This document shows, in pieces, positions 25,747-37,782 of a stretch of 64,000 nt of DNA (positions are counted from its first letter, which is position 1; every line of letters starts with the position of its first letter). Both the position numbers and the translations under genes were made by a program. The stretch comes from Talinum fruticosum (lineage: Eukaryota > Streptophyta > Magnoliopsida > Caryophyllales > Talinaceae), in the NCBI GenBank assembly GCA_021018815.1, contig JAITYX010000032.1, positions 4,739,501 to 4,803,500 on the forward strand, in the 5' to 3' direction. Under the pieces are notes generated by a model that worked only from the letters and a program-made list of their open reading frames with translations, made no database searches and was not told the origin of the DNA.

Positions 25747-28700
25747 ATGGGAGGTCGAACTCAAGTCAACAAGGCCCATAAAACACGTTTCTCTTCTAAA
25801 TCCTCTCTCAAATTGCACAAAACTTCTCTCAAAGGTTTTTCTTTTCTTAAACCGTTCTACTGTTTCTGCTAGCTTTTTGACAATTTGCTTTCTTTGCCCT
25901 AATTTTTAAGGTTTTTTTGTTTTTTTTATGGTTTAGACAGGCATCATGTGGCGCATTCCGCGTGCCAGGGTGCTCGTGCGGTTCGAATTCAGCGTAGTGT
26001 AATGGTAATTGATTCCTAAATTTTGAATAACAAAGTTTTTTTAAAGTAGGTTATTTGATTATTGGAAGTTGGGTTTTTCATGATCCGTTTGGAGTGTCCG
26101 TTGTGTAGGTCCGCAACCAAAAGAAAGATGCTACATTGAATGCCAAAAGATTCCAATGCGGGTCGACGAGTCCCCCTCGTGTTATTGTGAGTTGCTCATG
26201 TTCCTTTGCATCACCCTGAAAGAATTGTGCTTTACTTAGAATTTAGGAAAAACTTGTATAGAGTTAACTTTTTGTGACCTAAGAGAACTTCGAAACAGGG
26301 GGAAAAGTTAGCTGAGGAATGCTAGCAGCCTAGAAAAAGAGTTTGATCTCGTGGGAGTAGCTCATGAGACTATCTTGCTTGAGATTAGTGATTCTGCAGT
26401 GATTTGATGATGTTGGCTGATTCAGTTTCCACTGTTAATCAGGTTCTATTTGGTTTGTCTGCTAATGTTGATCTTGACTCTCTCCGAAGAGACCTATTGG
26501 CGTTACTATCATCACAAAGCAGTGATGATTTGTTCTCAACTGATAATTTGTTCCCAACTGCTGTTTCTTCAAAGGATAAGATGAGAACTACGGTATGTTT
26601 TCTTCTGCTATATAGAAAGTTTCACGGTTTTTATTTGGATGCTTGCAAGTTGTTTGATTCTGATTGAATTTGTATTTGCTGTCTTTATTTAATGTATTTG
26701 GCATATAACGCAATTGTTGTACTTGACCTCCATTTATCGTGATCTGTTCATGTTGCATTGAACTGTATTTCTGAATGTGGGATTGCACTCCCTAGGACAG
26801 GGGTGGATCCAGAAATTGGGTGGACTGACTGTAATTATACTATATGCCCAATGCCTCTCTGTGTGACTTATTATTTGACATTTAATGTCAAAATTTGCCA
26901 ACATTGACCTATGTTCTATCAGAAAATGTGTTGATTTATGATATGGAACTATTACTATTAGATTTATTTAAACTAGTCTCACAACAATATACTTAAGAAA
27001 GTTAGTTGTTAAGTTATTTAATTGAAGATCACAAAATGTGAAAAGGACTGTCATTTTGAGATGAGTGGCGTAGTTAGCTTAGCCATCAATATGTCAAATT
27101 GGAATGTATGTATAATGAAGTTTACATTCCCAATTATTTCCAATGACTACTAATGAGCCTTCTTTTTAATTAATAAACTAATGAGATGTTAAACCCAAAA
27201 GTTAAAAATTAGTTTTCTGGAACTTTGTTTATAATTAACTTTGATTACATTGTAAAGTTTTTAAAGAGTTAGAATTTTAAGTTGTATGCTATTTAAAAAT
27301 TTAATGGCATAAATTTAAAACTTGTACTGTTGTAATTTATTTGCAAAAGAAATAACAAAAAAAAAGGAAGTAAGATTCAGTGAGAGAGAGAGCGAGAGAG
27401 AATGAAAGAATCTGGGAACACTAATGGAGTTGACATCAATAGGTACTTTGCACTGTGCAAGAACCCTGCTTCCTCTATAACCTAAAATCTTATATGAAAA
27501 TTTTTTGCCACGGGCACCACAGCCCCCTTCCCCGGTCTGGATGCTGTGATAATGTGACATCATGTAGGATCCTCTGATACTGTGGGATTATGAAGTACCG
27601 TTTTTGCTTTGATCCTTGGTACTGTTACGGCATCTCATGCTTAGAGAAGGCAGCTAGGTTACTAATGGAGCGAACCAAGGTCATTTCTGAATTACATGAA
27701 GGTTATGTCTCAAGATGATGCTTAGGTGCAGGATGAAACTGGGCCAAGCTGAATGATTAAATAGGTGCAAGGATGAACTTAAAGGTATTGGTGTCATAAA
27801 TGTAGTCAAAGTTCCTACATCAGTGATCCAAGAGGCTAATCTAGAAGAGACCTTTCATGCTGGGTTTTTTTCTCTACCCCTGCTGTATTTGGGTGTGATT
27901 CTTGTCAAAAAGTCTTTTGAATAATGTTAAATGTAATGTTACTTTTATGTTCATTAATCACTTTAGCTCAGCCCCTTAATGAATAATATTTGCCTTTTCT
28001 GATAACTTAGGGGCCTTATTAGTATGTTTTGAGATGATTCTTTTGTTCAATTTGAAGCTTATTATTATCAGATTTTGGTGAGTAAAATCTATAGTGATTA
28101 TTGCTTGTAGGTACTGAAAGCTCCTCATGGAGATCTATTGTCCTGCATGGAGATGGCCAAGGTACTTGTTTTCCCTACTTTTGTGCTTAAGCTACTCCTC
28201 ATGCCTCAGAGTAACCACACTTGGTATTTGTATTGAGAGCACTTTCTTATTATGGGTAAACATGTTTTGTTACAGGTTGCTGATTTGATTGCTTTTGTTG
28301 CATCTGCAAACTCTTCACATGAAGACAGCTCATCTGCTTATATTGATTCCTTTGGAGCTCAATGCCTTTCTGTATCTAGGGCCATTGGCTTTCGAAGCAG
28401 TGTTGTCTTTATCCGTGTAAGATGTTGGTCTATTATTTTCCTTTCAATCATATCATTTAAACGAAATTGTTTGATTTTCTTGCTAACCTTCTCTCTCCCT
28501 GTTCTTTTTAATGTTTATAGGATTTACCTACTGATCTGAAAAGAAGACATGCATCAAAGAAATGCTGCACTTCCAGGCTTGGCTCTGAATTCCATGAAAG
28601 TAAGTTTTATCCAGCAGATACAGAGGATGAGCTGCTCGAGGTAATATCAGCTAGCTTTGTGCCATATATTTAAGTACTGTTTATTTTTGTTTCAGCCACA

Positions 28701-31700
28701 GCATTTCATATCAACTTGGAGATAGGATGTGTGTTGTTGGGTGTTGAGGCTTGGATTTTTCCAGAGTCATGAATCTTTCTGAGTTGTGACCCTATTTTCT
28801 TTCCTTTTCTTTATTGATGCAGTTCGTAGTGCATTTTACACGAAAAACGTTGGAATTTCCTCGATGGAGGTCTGGGCTAAGTTATGTTGCTGCCCATAAG
28901 GTTGGTTTTGACTCATTTCTTGTTTTGTATCCGTCTGATTTTTTTATTATATATGTTGCATTTGTAAGCAGTCAATATTCTGGCTTTTTCGAATGGCTAA
29001 GAGTATATCATTGAGCAGGAAAAAAAAGTGTGGTGTCATATATATATTTATGTCCTACTGGAACTCGGAGGATAAATTTTATTTGGAAGGCAGTGATTGG
29101 TGCTTTGATGTTAGGTCATGATGGTCTATAATTTCAAATATACGTTCACCTTTTCATGTATTTGCTGATTGAAAAATTCTTATTGTTGAGACTTTGTGTT
29201 TGCTGACTAGCATACCTATGGTCGTATTCCCTCCGTTTTACAATACATGTCACTTTAACTAACTTTTTTTTCATAATATTTGTTACTTTACAATTCCAAT
29301 GACATATTAATGACTAGTTTATCAAATTTGCCCTTATAAATTGTTTTTTGTTCTCTTCTTTTTTCACTAACTTTCTTCATTTCATTTGAAAGTTTGGGGC
29401 AACTTGGTATTTTAACATAAATTTTGTCATGAATTTTCTATTTCCTTGATATTCCCTTAAAATTTGGAAACGACAAGTATTTAAAAATGGAGGGAGTATT
29501 TTTTAATCACTTTGATATCAGCCGGACAGTTTGTGCTAACTTCTATTTTTCTTTGTTGTCAAATTCTTGCAGGTTGAGATGGCGGACCATGATTTCACTT
29601 CAGGAAAATGCACTCTCCTTCTCACTGGTTATGTTCGTGCTTGTAGCCTCTCTGTAAATCAGCTGGTAATCCAATTTACTTTTTGTGAAGTATTTAAAAT
29701 CTCATTTCTTGTTTGTATTATGCTATTTAAATGCTAACTCTTCATTGCGAACTAGGTTCATGTCTCTGGAGCTGGTGACTATCAGTTGTGCAAAATTGAA
29801 ATTTTGAAGGATCCATATCCTCTGAATCCAAGTAAAGGACAGGATTCGATGGATGCTGATGATGTACATGATGTACAGGTCTGAAATGTTATAATAAGAT
29901 GTTTCTTATGTCCATTGGATTGAATGTGGGCGTTTATCTTAGCAAGACACATCTCATTTACCAGATCAATAGACCAGTTTCTAAAGGTTTTTCTACCTTG
30001 CACTCAAACACATATCATTTTTTCAATCAGTTCTACAAATTTCTTACCGAAGTAGTGCAAGCTTGACTCATTACAAAATTCTTTTTTAAAAAAAAATCCG
30101 GGAGAGGACTATCAAATTTTGGCCCTTTTAAATGATAACGATGTATATTAGTAACCTTGGTTTAAAGCTGGAAGCTAATTATCAAACTTACCAGGAGCCC
30201 TTTGCAAGCACTGTGCTCATAAGTTCTCATGGGGTGAACATATCTTATTTTTGCTTTTGTTTTTGGTTCATAACAAATGTTGTGCTACTTCAAGTTTCAT
30301 TTAATATTCTTTACAATGTAGGGGGCATTAAGAAACCTTGTCCTTCGCATAGCAAAAGGAGTAAAGATGTGGGAGATGTCATGAAATGATGTTCTTCATG
30401 TGAGCCTGATATTTCTGCTACATTTTCTATCATATAAATGTTCTTATTTGTGCACTTCTCTGTTCATACTAGGTGATTCGCACCATAATGCCTGATGATT
30501 CAAAGCAAGAGCTTTTGCTCGTTGAGAACATTCCAGATCCCCTAGCTGGAGAACAGGTTTCTTGTCAATTCCTTGAGCCTTTGCTTGCTTATCGGTGCTC
30601 AAATACCCATGATCTATTTAGATTCCTCCCCCTTTTCCCTTTAAAACAATATTCTCCTGTTTTACTTGCTGATGCCACTTGGACTGAGATCTGAAGATAA
30701 TCTTGAGTGCGCAAATCAATTTTGCTAAATAATCTTCTCCTATCTTGCACTATAGTTTGAACTCTTCATTATAACTCACACTCTTGTTTTGGTTACTGCG
30801 CTGTGACATGGGTATGTATAATTAACATTCCATCTAGACTAGAAAGTAGAAACATTTAACTTTCAAAACGGTCTTCTATTTTCAGGTTCAATATTCAAGG
30901 GAGTACCTTTTTGTAATCATGTTTTTTCCCTTGTCAGACATGGCCAACGGAGGCTGAAATGGCTGCGGCAGAGGGGGATCAGAAACAGAAGAAAATCAAA
31001 AGGCGGAAACTTCCACCTGGCACTTCAGAATATCAGGTTTGCCCCTTCTTTCTTGTCATCAAATTTCCTTGCCTTTATTTTATTTCCTCCCAGGCAATGG
31101 TCCATTTGGTTCAAATTTACCTCTGGAGTTAAGTCTTTATTAGTTTGGCTTCATCTAGTCTTTTTGAAAGCGATACCAACCTGTCTTACTTAATCAATTG
31201 ACAAATTTTGATTATTTCAGGCTGCTTGGATTTTGAATGACAGCGATGAGGATGATTTTGGAAGCTATGATGAGGATAAAGATGGCATGGTCTTGAACGA
31301 GGAAGAAAGTGGCATTCCTTTCAACAAGGTTTGCAACAAATTTAACTTGGATGAAAATCAAGGCTCTCTTGACCTCGGAGATTCTGACGCAGAGACTGAG
31401 ACTGACTCAGTTATGGTGGTATGTTTAGTTGACATCTTTAAAGTTGCATGATGCTTGTCTAGTTTATTTTGAAAAAGGAGTAGTTTCATGTCTCTTAAAA
31501 GCATTTTGCTGTGGTCAAGTTACAGCTTTTGTCTAGAATGATAGAATCCTAGAGTGGGGTCATAGCTAACTGTCCCTGGAGCTGGTATGGGATCTATTTT
31601 TTCTTTTAAAAGAGTTGTTTCATAAGTTTGGAAGTTTGAGACTGTCCAACAAAGGCTGTCTCAATAAGTAAATATGTTCCATACTACATCTATGGGATCT

Positions 31701-34700
31701 AGTCTGTCTACATATTGCAGTTATATGGTCTGGAATCTTCTATTTCACTTATAAAGATCCCTTATTTTTCTTGGGCAGGAGGGGGTTCCTCTGAAGTAAG
31801 TATAAGATCATTACTTTAAGTGGTCAACTTTGTTGCCTTTACAGGACGCAGAGAACACAATCACGGAGCAGATAGAGGATGATATAAAACAACTAAAAGA
31901 TGCACATGCTGTAGATGAAGGTATTTCTCTTTGATTCAACAGCTTTCTGGCTTACCTTTAACTATATATGCTGTAAATGAAGGTGTTTCTCTTTGATTTC
32001 AACAGTTTTCTGACTTACCTTTAACTATATATGGTTTCATGTGTTACTATCTTTCATCCATACTGTTCAGCTTATGGCTTATGAGCATGTAAATGTACCT
32101 GCCCATGAATTTGGGCGATGGTGATTACCCAAGAACCTGTTCTTTGCTATTTCTATAGAGTTGCTAGTTGCTGTGCCCTGAGGAGCATCTCGTGCCTAGA
32201 GAATTCTGCTGATGATGTCGCAAACAGTGTGTAATCTAATTTATTAGTTATATTATTCCTGTTCGGTGTTTTTGCTGTTTTGTTACTACCCCTCCCTGCC
32301 TAAAAGTGTGTACTAGGGTGGTCCATGGGTCTATACTCCCTGTTCCCCCCCAACCTCAACCCCACCATACCCTCACTAGGCATGCATCCTGGGGATAGTA
32401 TTTTACTTTATGCTTGTGTTTTCTGCAAATGTTGCAAGGGCATCTCATGTGGTTAAAAGAATACTGACAAGTTTATCTCTTGTGCTCTTTCCTGTTCCTG
32501 CCTTGTGTTCGTGCATTTCTGTTGTAGGATAGTTTCTCAGCTCTCCCTCCTGGTAATATTGTTTCTTCAGTGAGCAGAATGAGGATGTGTATGTGGTTTT
32601 CATGCTTCCTAGTGTGTTTTTGGATGGTTGAAGTTGTGTTCTTTAATGTTAGCCAACACATGAGTAGGTTGCTTTGAGCTCTTGTAAGAACTATGTTTAC
32701 GATTATGGATATGGTACACTTCACAAGGTTTTCCATATTTTTAATTCTTCTGTTATTTTTGACATATAGGAGAACTAATTCTACTTTGTAGCCAACTGGT
32801 TGAGTGCCTTGTTCTTTCCTTATTGTGAGACCCTTCAGCTAATGTACAACTATGATGTGTGTCTTACCAAAGTGGAGTCTGGGAAGGTCTCGGTATATAC
32901 ACTTATGTGACATGACGCCTTGCTATTCTGTTAAGAAAAAATGCTTGCTTTACGTTTCCTAGGATCAACGCCTCGTGTAGGCAAACGCTGAGGCACTAAT
33001 TAAACTCTGTGAACCATGGTTAGCCATCGATGAAATTTGAGGGTCAGAATTCTTGCTGCCAGTCACTCTATTAGTGTTGATTAATATACTACTTGACCTT
33101 CAGAATTCCCAGAAGAGGTTGATACTCCTTCAGATGTTCCTGCAAGAAAGCGTTTTGCGAAGTATAGAGGCCTTAAGTCCTTCAGAACGTCTCCGTGGGA
33201 TCCTAAGGTGAGGTCTATGCCTGCTGCAATGATTAATTTCCTTCCTCTGATAGTTAAGAGCTTGACTAATTTCTGTCTCTGTTGTGTGTGTGTGTGTGCG
33301 TGTGTGTCTGTGCGCTGCAATGATTAGGAGTCACTACCTCAAGAATATGCTAGAATATTTGCATTTGATAATTTTGTCAGAACAAAAAAACATGTGCTTG
33401 CTAAAGCATTGGAATTGGACAAAGAGAGTGATGATGACACTATAGCACCTGGCACATATGCAAGACTTTATATCAATGAAGTACCATCTACTGTTGCTTC
33501 AAATTTATCTCTGCGTGCAAACACAATGCCCATTGTAGCATGCGGCCTCCTGCAACACGAGTCCAAGGTGTCTGTTCTACATTTCAGGTATCTGAGTCTT
33601 TGAGTAATTCTGTTTTTCCATCAGGGTTTTACTGTCTGTTTTGCTAAAATACTTGCTGTTTCAACAGCATTAGGAAGCATGATAGTTACACTGAACCTAT
33701 CAAAGCAAAAGATGAACTGGTATTTCATGTCGGCTTCCGGCAGTTCGTTGCTAGGTAAAGTTTATTTTTTTTTAAAATTACAAAAAAAGCATAGTTAAGA
33801 GCTAAGTTTGGTGCCTTGTAATTCACAGGCCAATATTTTCTACTGATAACATCAATTCAGACAAGCACAAGATGGAGAGGTTTCTTCATCCAGGACAAGA
33901 TTCTGTGGCTTCAATATATGCTCCAACTTCATTTCGGCCTCTTAATTTGATTGCCATGAAGAATGTAGGTGATTCAGGTTCTCCTGTCATTGTGGCTGTT
34001 GGTTCCTTTAAGGATGTTGATCCAGACAGGATTATATTGAAGAAAATCATTCTGACTGGGTAAATATTTCTTTGTTTATTATCAAACACTTTACACTATT
34101 CGGACAATTTGATCCCAAAACAGGGGGAGGGGAGAGGAAAGGAAAAACCAGTGGTCTATGGGCTCTGTCTATATGAGAAATTGCACGCAAAATACTTGCA
34201 GGGGTTGTTAATAGCGCTTTGAAGTTGTGTGATAGAGTTGGTTCCTGGAAATGGTTGTGAATAATATACTTTGGCAACAATAGCCTTAGCTTCTTTATCA
34301 ATTTGTTCAAAATTTCTGAAACATAGTTTGAGTTTTGGCTCTTCTTTGAAGTTCCAAGAAGAAGCTCGTTTTGGCATCTTGATTCTTGAAGCCTGCGGTC
34401 AAGGTTGAGTTTGATGCACCTGTTAAAAAAATGTTGGAATTGTCTGTCAGTTCTGAAATGCTGTTACATATTTAGTGGGATTACTTACGTTAGTTGACCT
34501 TATGTGGTCAACTGTTTGTGTTTGTCCATGATCTGTGTTGGTATCTGTTGTTCCTGTGGTGTTTATGAACTCTGCCATTGCATCCTTGTTTGATGCTGCA
34601 GCCCCTTCTTGTATTATCTTCATAGTGTGCTTATTATGTGTGCATTCATCTCCTGATGTACCCGCCTTTTTTCCTTTTTTGGTCTTGTTTATGAGCTGAT

Positions 34701-35198
34701 TTCAATGTCAGAGACTTCCTAAATTGATGTGGTTACTAGCACATGTAGCGTACTTAATTCACTTGTATTTTCCCAGTGTTTAGGATAAGCTCTATTTTTT
34801 TATATTTATCTCACCATAACTTGATGGAGTTATACTACCAGGTTAATTAGGATTTTTGTGTCTCTTTAGGATATTGAATATAAATTGTGTCTTTGATGTA
34901 GTTATCCTCGAAGAGTTTCAAAAGCTAAAGCCACTGTCCGATATATGTTTAATCAGCCTGAAGACGTAAGATGGTTCAAGGTATGTACATTTTGCTATCT
35001 TTGTGCATAAAATTAGGCTTATGATTGATTTGAGCACATTTAAATCCTTAAATGCTGCAGCCTGTAGAAGTGTGGACTAAGCGCGGACGTCGTGGCCATA
35101 TAAAGGAGCCTGTTGGTACACATGGTATGTTTCTTTTTATATCATATTGGACCTTATGAAATTTTTTGTTTAGATCACTTTGTTAGTGCGCGTGCGCG

Positions 35199-35230
<32 letters not shown>

Positions 35231-35402
35231 CACACACACAATAACCTGATTTAGAGTAAGTTGTTTAGTTCCCACTTTTCCGTAGTAAACTAGCCCTTTT
35301 AGCCTTTTGGTATATACATGGGCCATTGTTCTGAGCTAACAAGTAAAACGGCTTTAGTGAAAATACAGACAGACACGTTAGGCCTCTTCCAACAGTTCAA
35401 TG

Positions 35403-35436
<34 letters not shown>

Positions 35437-36038
35437 CAAGAGGCTAAGAGCGCTAGTTTGCTACGGAAAAAGTGGGAGCCAAACAACTTACTCTAAATCA
35501 GGTTATTGTGGGGCGTTGAGTTGCATATCAAGAATTTGGCAGTGTGCTGCTTCACAGCGCTCACTTAAGTTTCCATCCCTCTGGCTCTTATATTTCATAT
35601 GACTAGTTGTGGATCAAGTCTCAGCCTTGAACATGAATCTGGTACAGATGGCGATGTTCATTTGGTTTGCGTGAAAATTTCCAGTCTGAAATTTTTAATA
35701 GATTCCTTACATCCTAAGAGAGAAGTAGACCCAAGGGCTCTGAAATCTTCGCCGCCAAGAGGAAGCACAGATAAATGAAATTGAAGTGGTTCATCATGCA
35801 GTTTGGAAAACTTTACAGTCTTTCCTGCCAAAGCCGTTTCCTCATCCTACTTCTAGATGCCTATGTCAATATCAGAACATTTTGGAAATCCCGGATTGAA
35901 AAATATTATTTTGCTGAATTGGCAGGGGTGATGAAATGCGTGTTCAATGGGATTCTTCAGCAGCATGATACAGTGTGCATGAGCCTATACAAGCGAGTAT
36001 ACCCTAAGTGGCCTGAGCACAAGTTTCCCTTGTGTTGA
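25747..36038 (+). CDS. TSR1: Pre-rRNA-processing protein TSR1 homolog, copy B (open frame)
   Basis: It is collinear with copy A exon for exon, starting at ATG 25747 (GCGGCCATGG) and ending at TGA 36036-36038. All exons can be joined without a stop. Core motifs are kept: [60 protein letters not shown] and [20 protein letters not shown]. The family acts in late cytoplasmic maturation of the 40S subunit. The N-terminal basic region is less conserved than in copy [21 protein letters not shown] there is [16 protein letters not shown] here, three residues shorter, and [15 protein letters not shown] is [15 protein letters not shown]. The exon after 28814 also differs markedly ([15 protein letters not shown]). 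This is either the intact working copy or a copy under relaxed constraint. Introns carry three insertions absent from copy A. Confidence 0.87.
26798..27565. mobile_element. Probable hAT-like non-autonomous insertion in a TSR1 copy B intron
   Basis: The corresponding copy A intron lacks this block of about 770 bases: similarity stops at GATTGCACT on the left and resumes at TAGGAT on the right. The left end CAGGGGTGGATCCAGAA resembles common plant hAT-type ends. The right end (CCACGGGCACCACAGCCCC then TCTGGATGCTGTG) looks like a decayed version. CTAGGAC on the left and GTAGGAT on the right may be an eroded target duplication. Classification is tentative. Confidence 0.45.
29227..29496. mobile_element. 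Stowaway-type MITE in a TSR1 copy B intron
   Basis: It is 270 bases, with ends TTCCCTCCGTTTTA and TAAAAATGGAGGGAG, the Stowaway CTCCCTCCGT terminal inverted repeat, flanked by TA on both sides (29225-29226 and 29497-29498). Copy A has the empty site near 14470 (ATGGTCATATTCTTTAATCA, one TA). The insertion therefore postdates the tandem duplication. No protein is encoded. Confidence 0.9.
35193..35240. repeat. Alternating purine-pyrimidine repeat, (GC)(CA)n(TA)n(CA)n
   Basis: GTGCGCGCA followed by CA, TA and CA runs, in a copy B intron. It directly abuts the left end of the fold-back element and is missing from copy A. Confidence 0.75.
35239..35508. mobile_element. Fold-back element with long terminal inverted repeats
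   Basis: The ends CAATAACCTGATTTAGAG and CTCTAAATCAGGTTATTG are exact inverted repeats. The inversion extends with some mismatches for about 75 bases per arm (the left arm has AAGTTGTTTAG, TCCCACTTTTCCGTAG and AACTAGC). The centre has a (TA)n tract at about 35405-35430. The equivalent copy A intron lacks it. The structure suggests a MITE of the long-TIR type. The flanks are repetitive, so no target duplication can be defined. Confidence 0.7.
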
Positions 36039-36678
36039 TTCTTGGGCTTGAAAGTATCGGTGAAAGCGGCTGATTCTCAATGCCAGCACCGGATATGTTG
36101 CTGTTGCGGTTGTTGCTGTGGCGGGAATGAAGCGATGGTCCGGATCCCATTTCTACAAATTTGGTTGAATTCACTGATATTCAGTGTTTAATACAAAGTT
36201 TAAATTATGTATAAAGCACTCAGATATAGGAGATGTAGTGCCAGTAAAGTAACGGCACTGTTTTTAGCTTATTCCCTGGATATTTTGAAATGGTCCTTGA
36301 TATCTCCAGGTATAAAGTTTCTATACCTTGCGTTTGGTTGGATTTTTAATGTACTTAATCCTCCCAATTCGGGGTATCATATCTCATTCCCCTCAAAATA
36401 ATAATCACTATTAATATTAAAATTAATTATATTGATATTATTAATAATGTTAATAATATTGTATTGAAATTAATATTATTAATTAATACTAATCTTCATA
36501 AATATTTATGATATAACTAATATTAATAATAATAATTCCTCATGTTCCAAAAAGATAATTCATCTTATAGAGAACTCACTTTTATGAGACAAATAAACTT
36601 TTTCTTAGAATATAATTTTGAAACAAATAGGGTATTAATACTAAAAGTAATAAATTAATAATAGTAATATTATTACTA

Positions 36679-36681
<3 letters not shown>
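36039..36681. other. 3' flank of TSR1 copy B
   Basis: The first 150 bases are still similar to the copy A downstream sequence. The rest is AT-rich, with an (ATT/AAT)-rich patch at about 36410-36540. No gene is seen. Confidence 0.45.

Positions 36682-36762
<81 letters not shown>
36682..36762. repeat. (TA)n microsatellite
   Basis: About forty uninterrupted TA units, followed by short ATCAGT/ATCAAT repeats. Confidence 0.9.
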
Positions 36763-36765
<3 letters not shown>

Positions 36766-37081
36766 CAGTATCAATATCAATATCAATCCTAATATTATTA
36801 TTCACTTGCTTATATACTTGGGACTTTCCTAACAATATGACACACAAGTTTGCTTCAAATGGTTTGATAGAGTCCTACGAATTAAGTTATTATGTTTTCT
36901 ATCATGAGTAGAGAAAATATGTATTTAGATGACTTATCTCTAATCCACCAACAATAAGTAGACTTTAGTTTACAAACACTACAAATTCTGAAATGCTCAA
37001 GGAGTATATACTCTCAAGAGAGAGAAAGAGATATTAGGCCCACAAAATCCCCTATTACTCCCGGGTGACATAAGATATTTT

Positions 37082-37436
37082 GGACAAACACTCGAAAAGT
37101 AAAAAATTATGTAATTTATACTTAAGTGGATAATAAGTACAGTTTAGTGATTGATGGCGCATGTCATGAAAGCCATGCTGCCTTCGACTTCGAGTAGTCT
37201 TGTTATTGTGATTGATGTTGTGATTTGTGATCTATTATAAAAATTTAATAGTAATGATCGATGTTCGGACAAACACTCGAAAAGTAAAAAATTATGTAAT
37301 TTGTTCTTAAGTGGATAATAAGTACACTTTAGTGATTGATGGCGCATGGCTTTGGTCTTCGACTTCGAGTAGTCTTGCTATTGTGATTGATGTTGTGATT
37401 TGTGATCTATTATAAAAATTTAATGGTAATGATCGA
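37082..37436. repeat. Two-copy direct repeat, period 185
   Basis: Units start at 37082 and 37267, each with GGACAAACACTCGAAAAG. Both continue through GTGATTGATGGCGCATG and CTTCGACTTCGAGTAGTC to AAATTTAATRGTAATGATCG. The second unit lacks about 15 bases in the middle. The repeat lies 350 bases upstream of the cyclin start and is non-coding. Confidence 0.85.
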
Positions 37437-37731
37437 ACCTTTATTAAGTGTATAACTTCTATTATATAGTTTTGACTTTTAAAACAGTTATAAAATTACA
37501 TATATTTATAATTAGATTTTGATTTTAATAGGCCAGCCATTAAACTTCTAAAGAATTTTTATTTTTTGATTCGGTTAGGCAACTTAAACAGCCATGGAGC
37601 CCGCCAAAAAACAGTAGTCGTTGACTCGTTGCTATAAACAAAAAACTTAAATAGTCGTTACATTTTTCGTTCTTTTGTCAGAAAAAAGAACAGAAGGGAA
37701 AAGATTTCTTCAAGAAAAACGGTATTCAACA

Positions 37732-37743
37732 TTGGCGGGAAAA
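37732..37743 (+). promoter_or_regulatory. E2F-type site upstream of cyclin-J18
   Basis: TTGGCGGGAAAA, whose reverse complement TTTTCCCGCCAA contains the E2F consensus TTTCCCGC, lies 40 bases before the ATG. A weaker CCCGCCAAAA is at about 37600. The same site survives in the upstream relic at about 25299-25310. E2F control fits a cell-cycle gene. A (GA)n tract occupies 37750-37783, up to the start codon. Confidence 0.6.
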
Positions 37744-37782
37744 ATAGACAGAGAGAGGAGAGAGAGAGAGAGAGAGAGAGAG

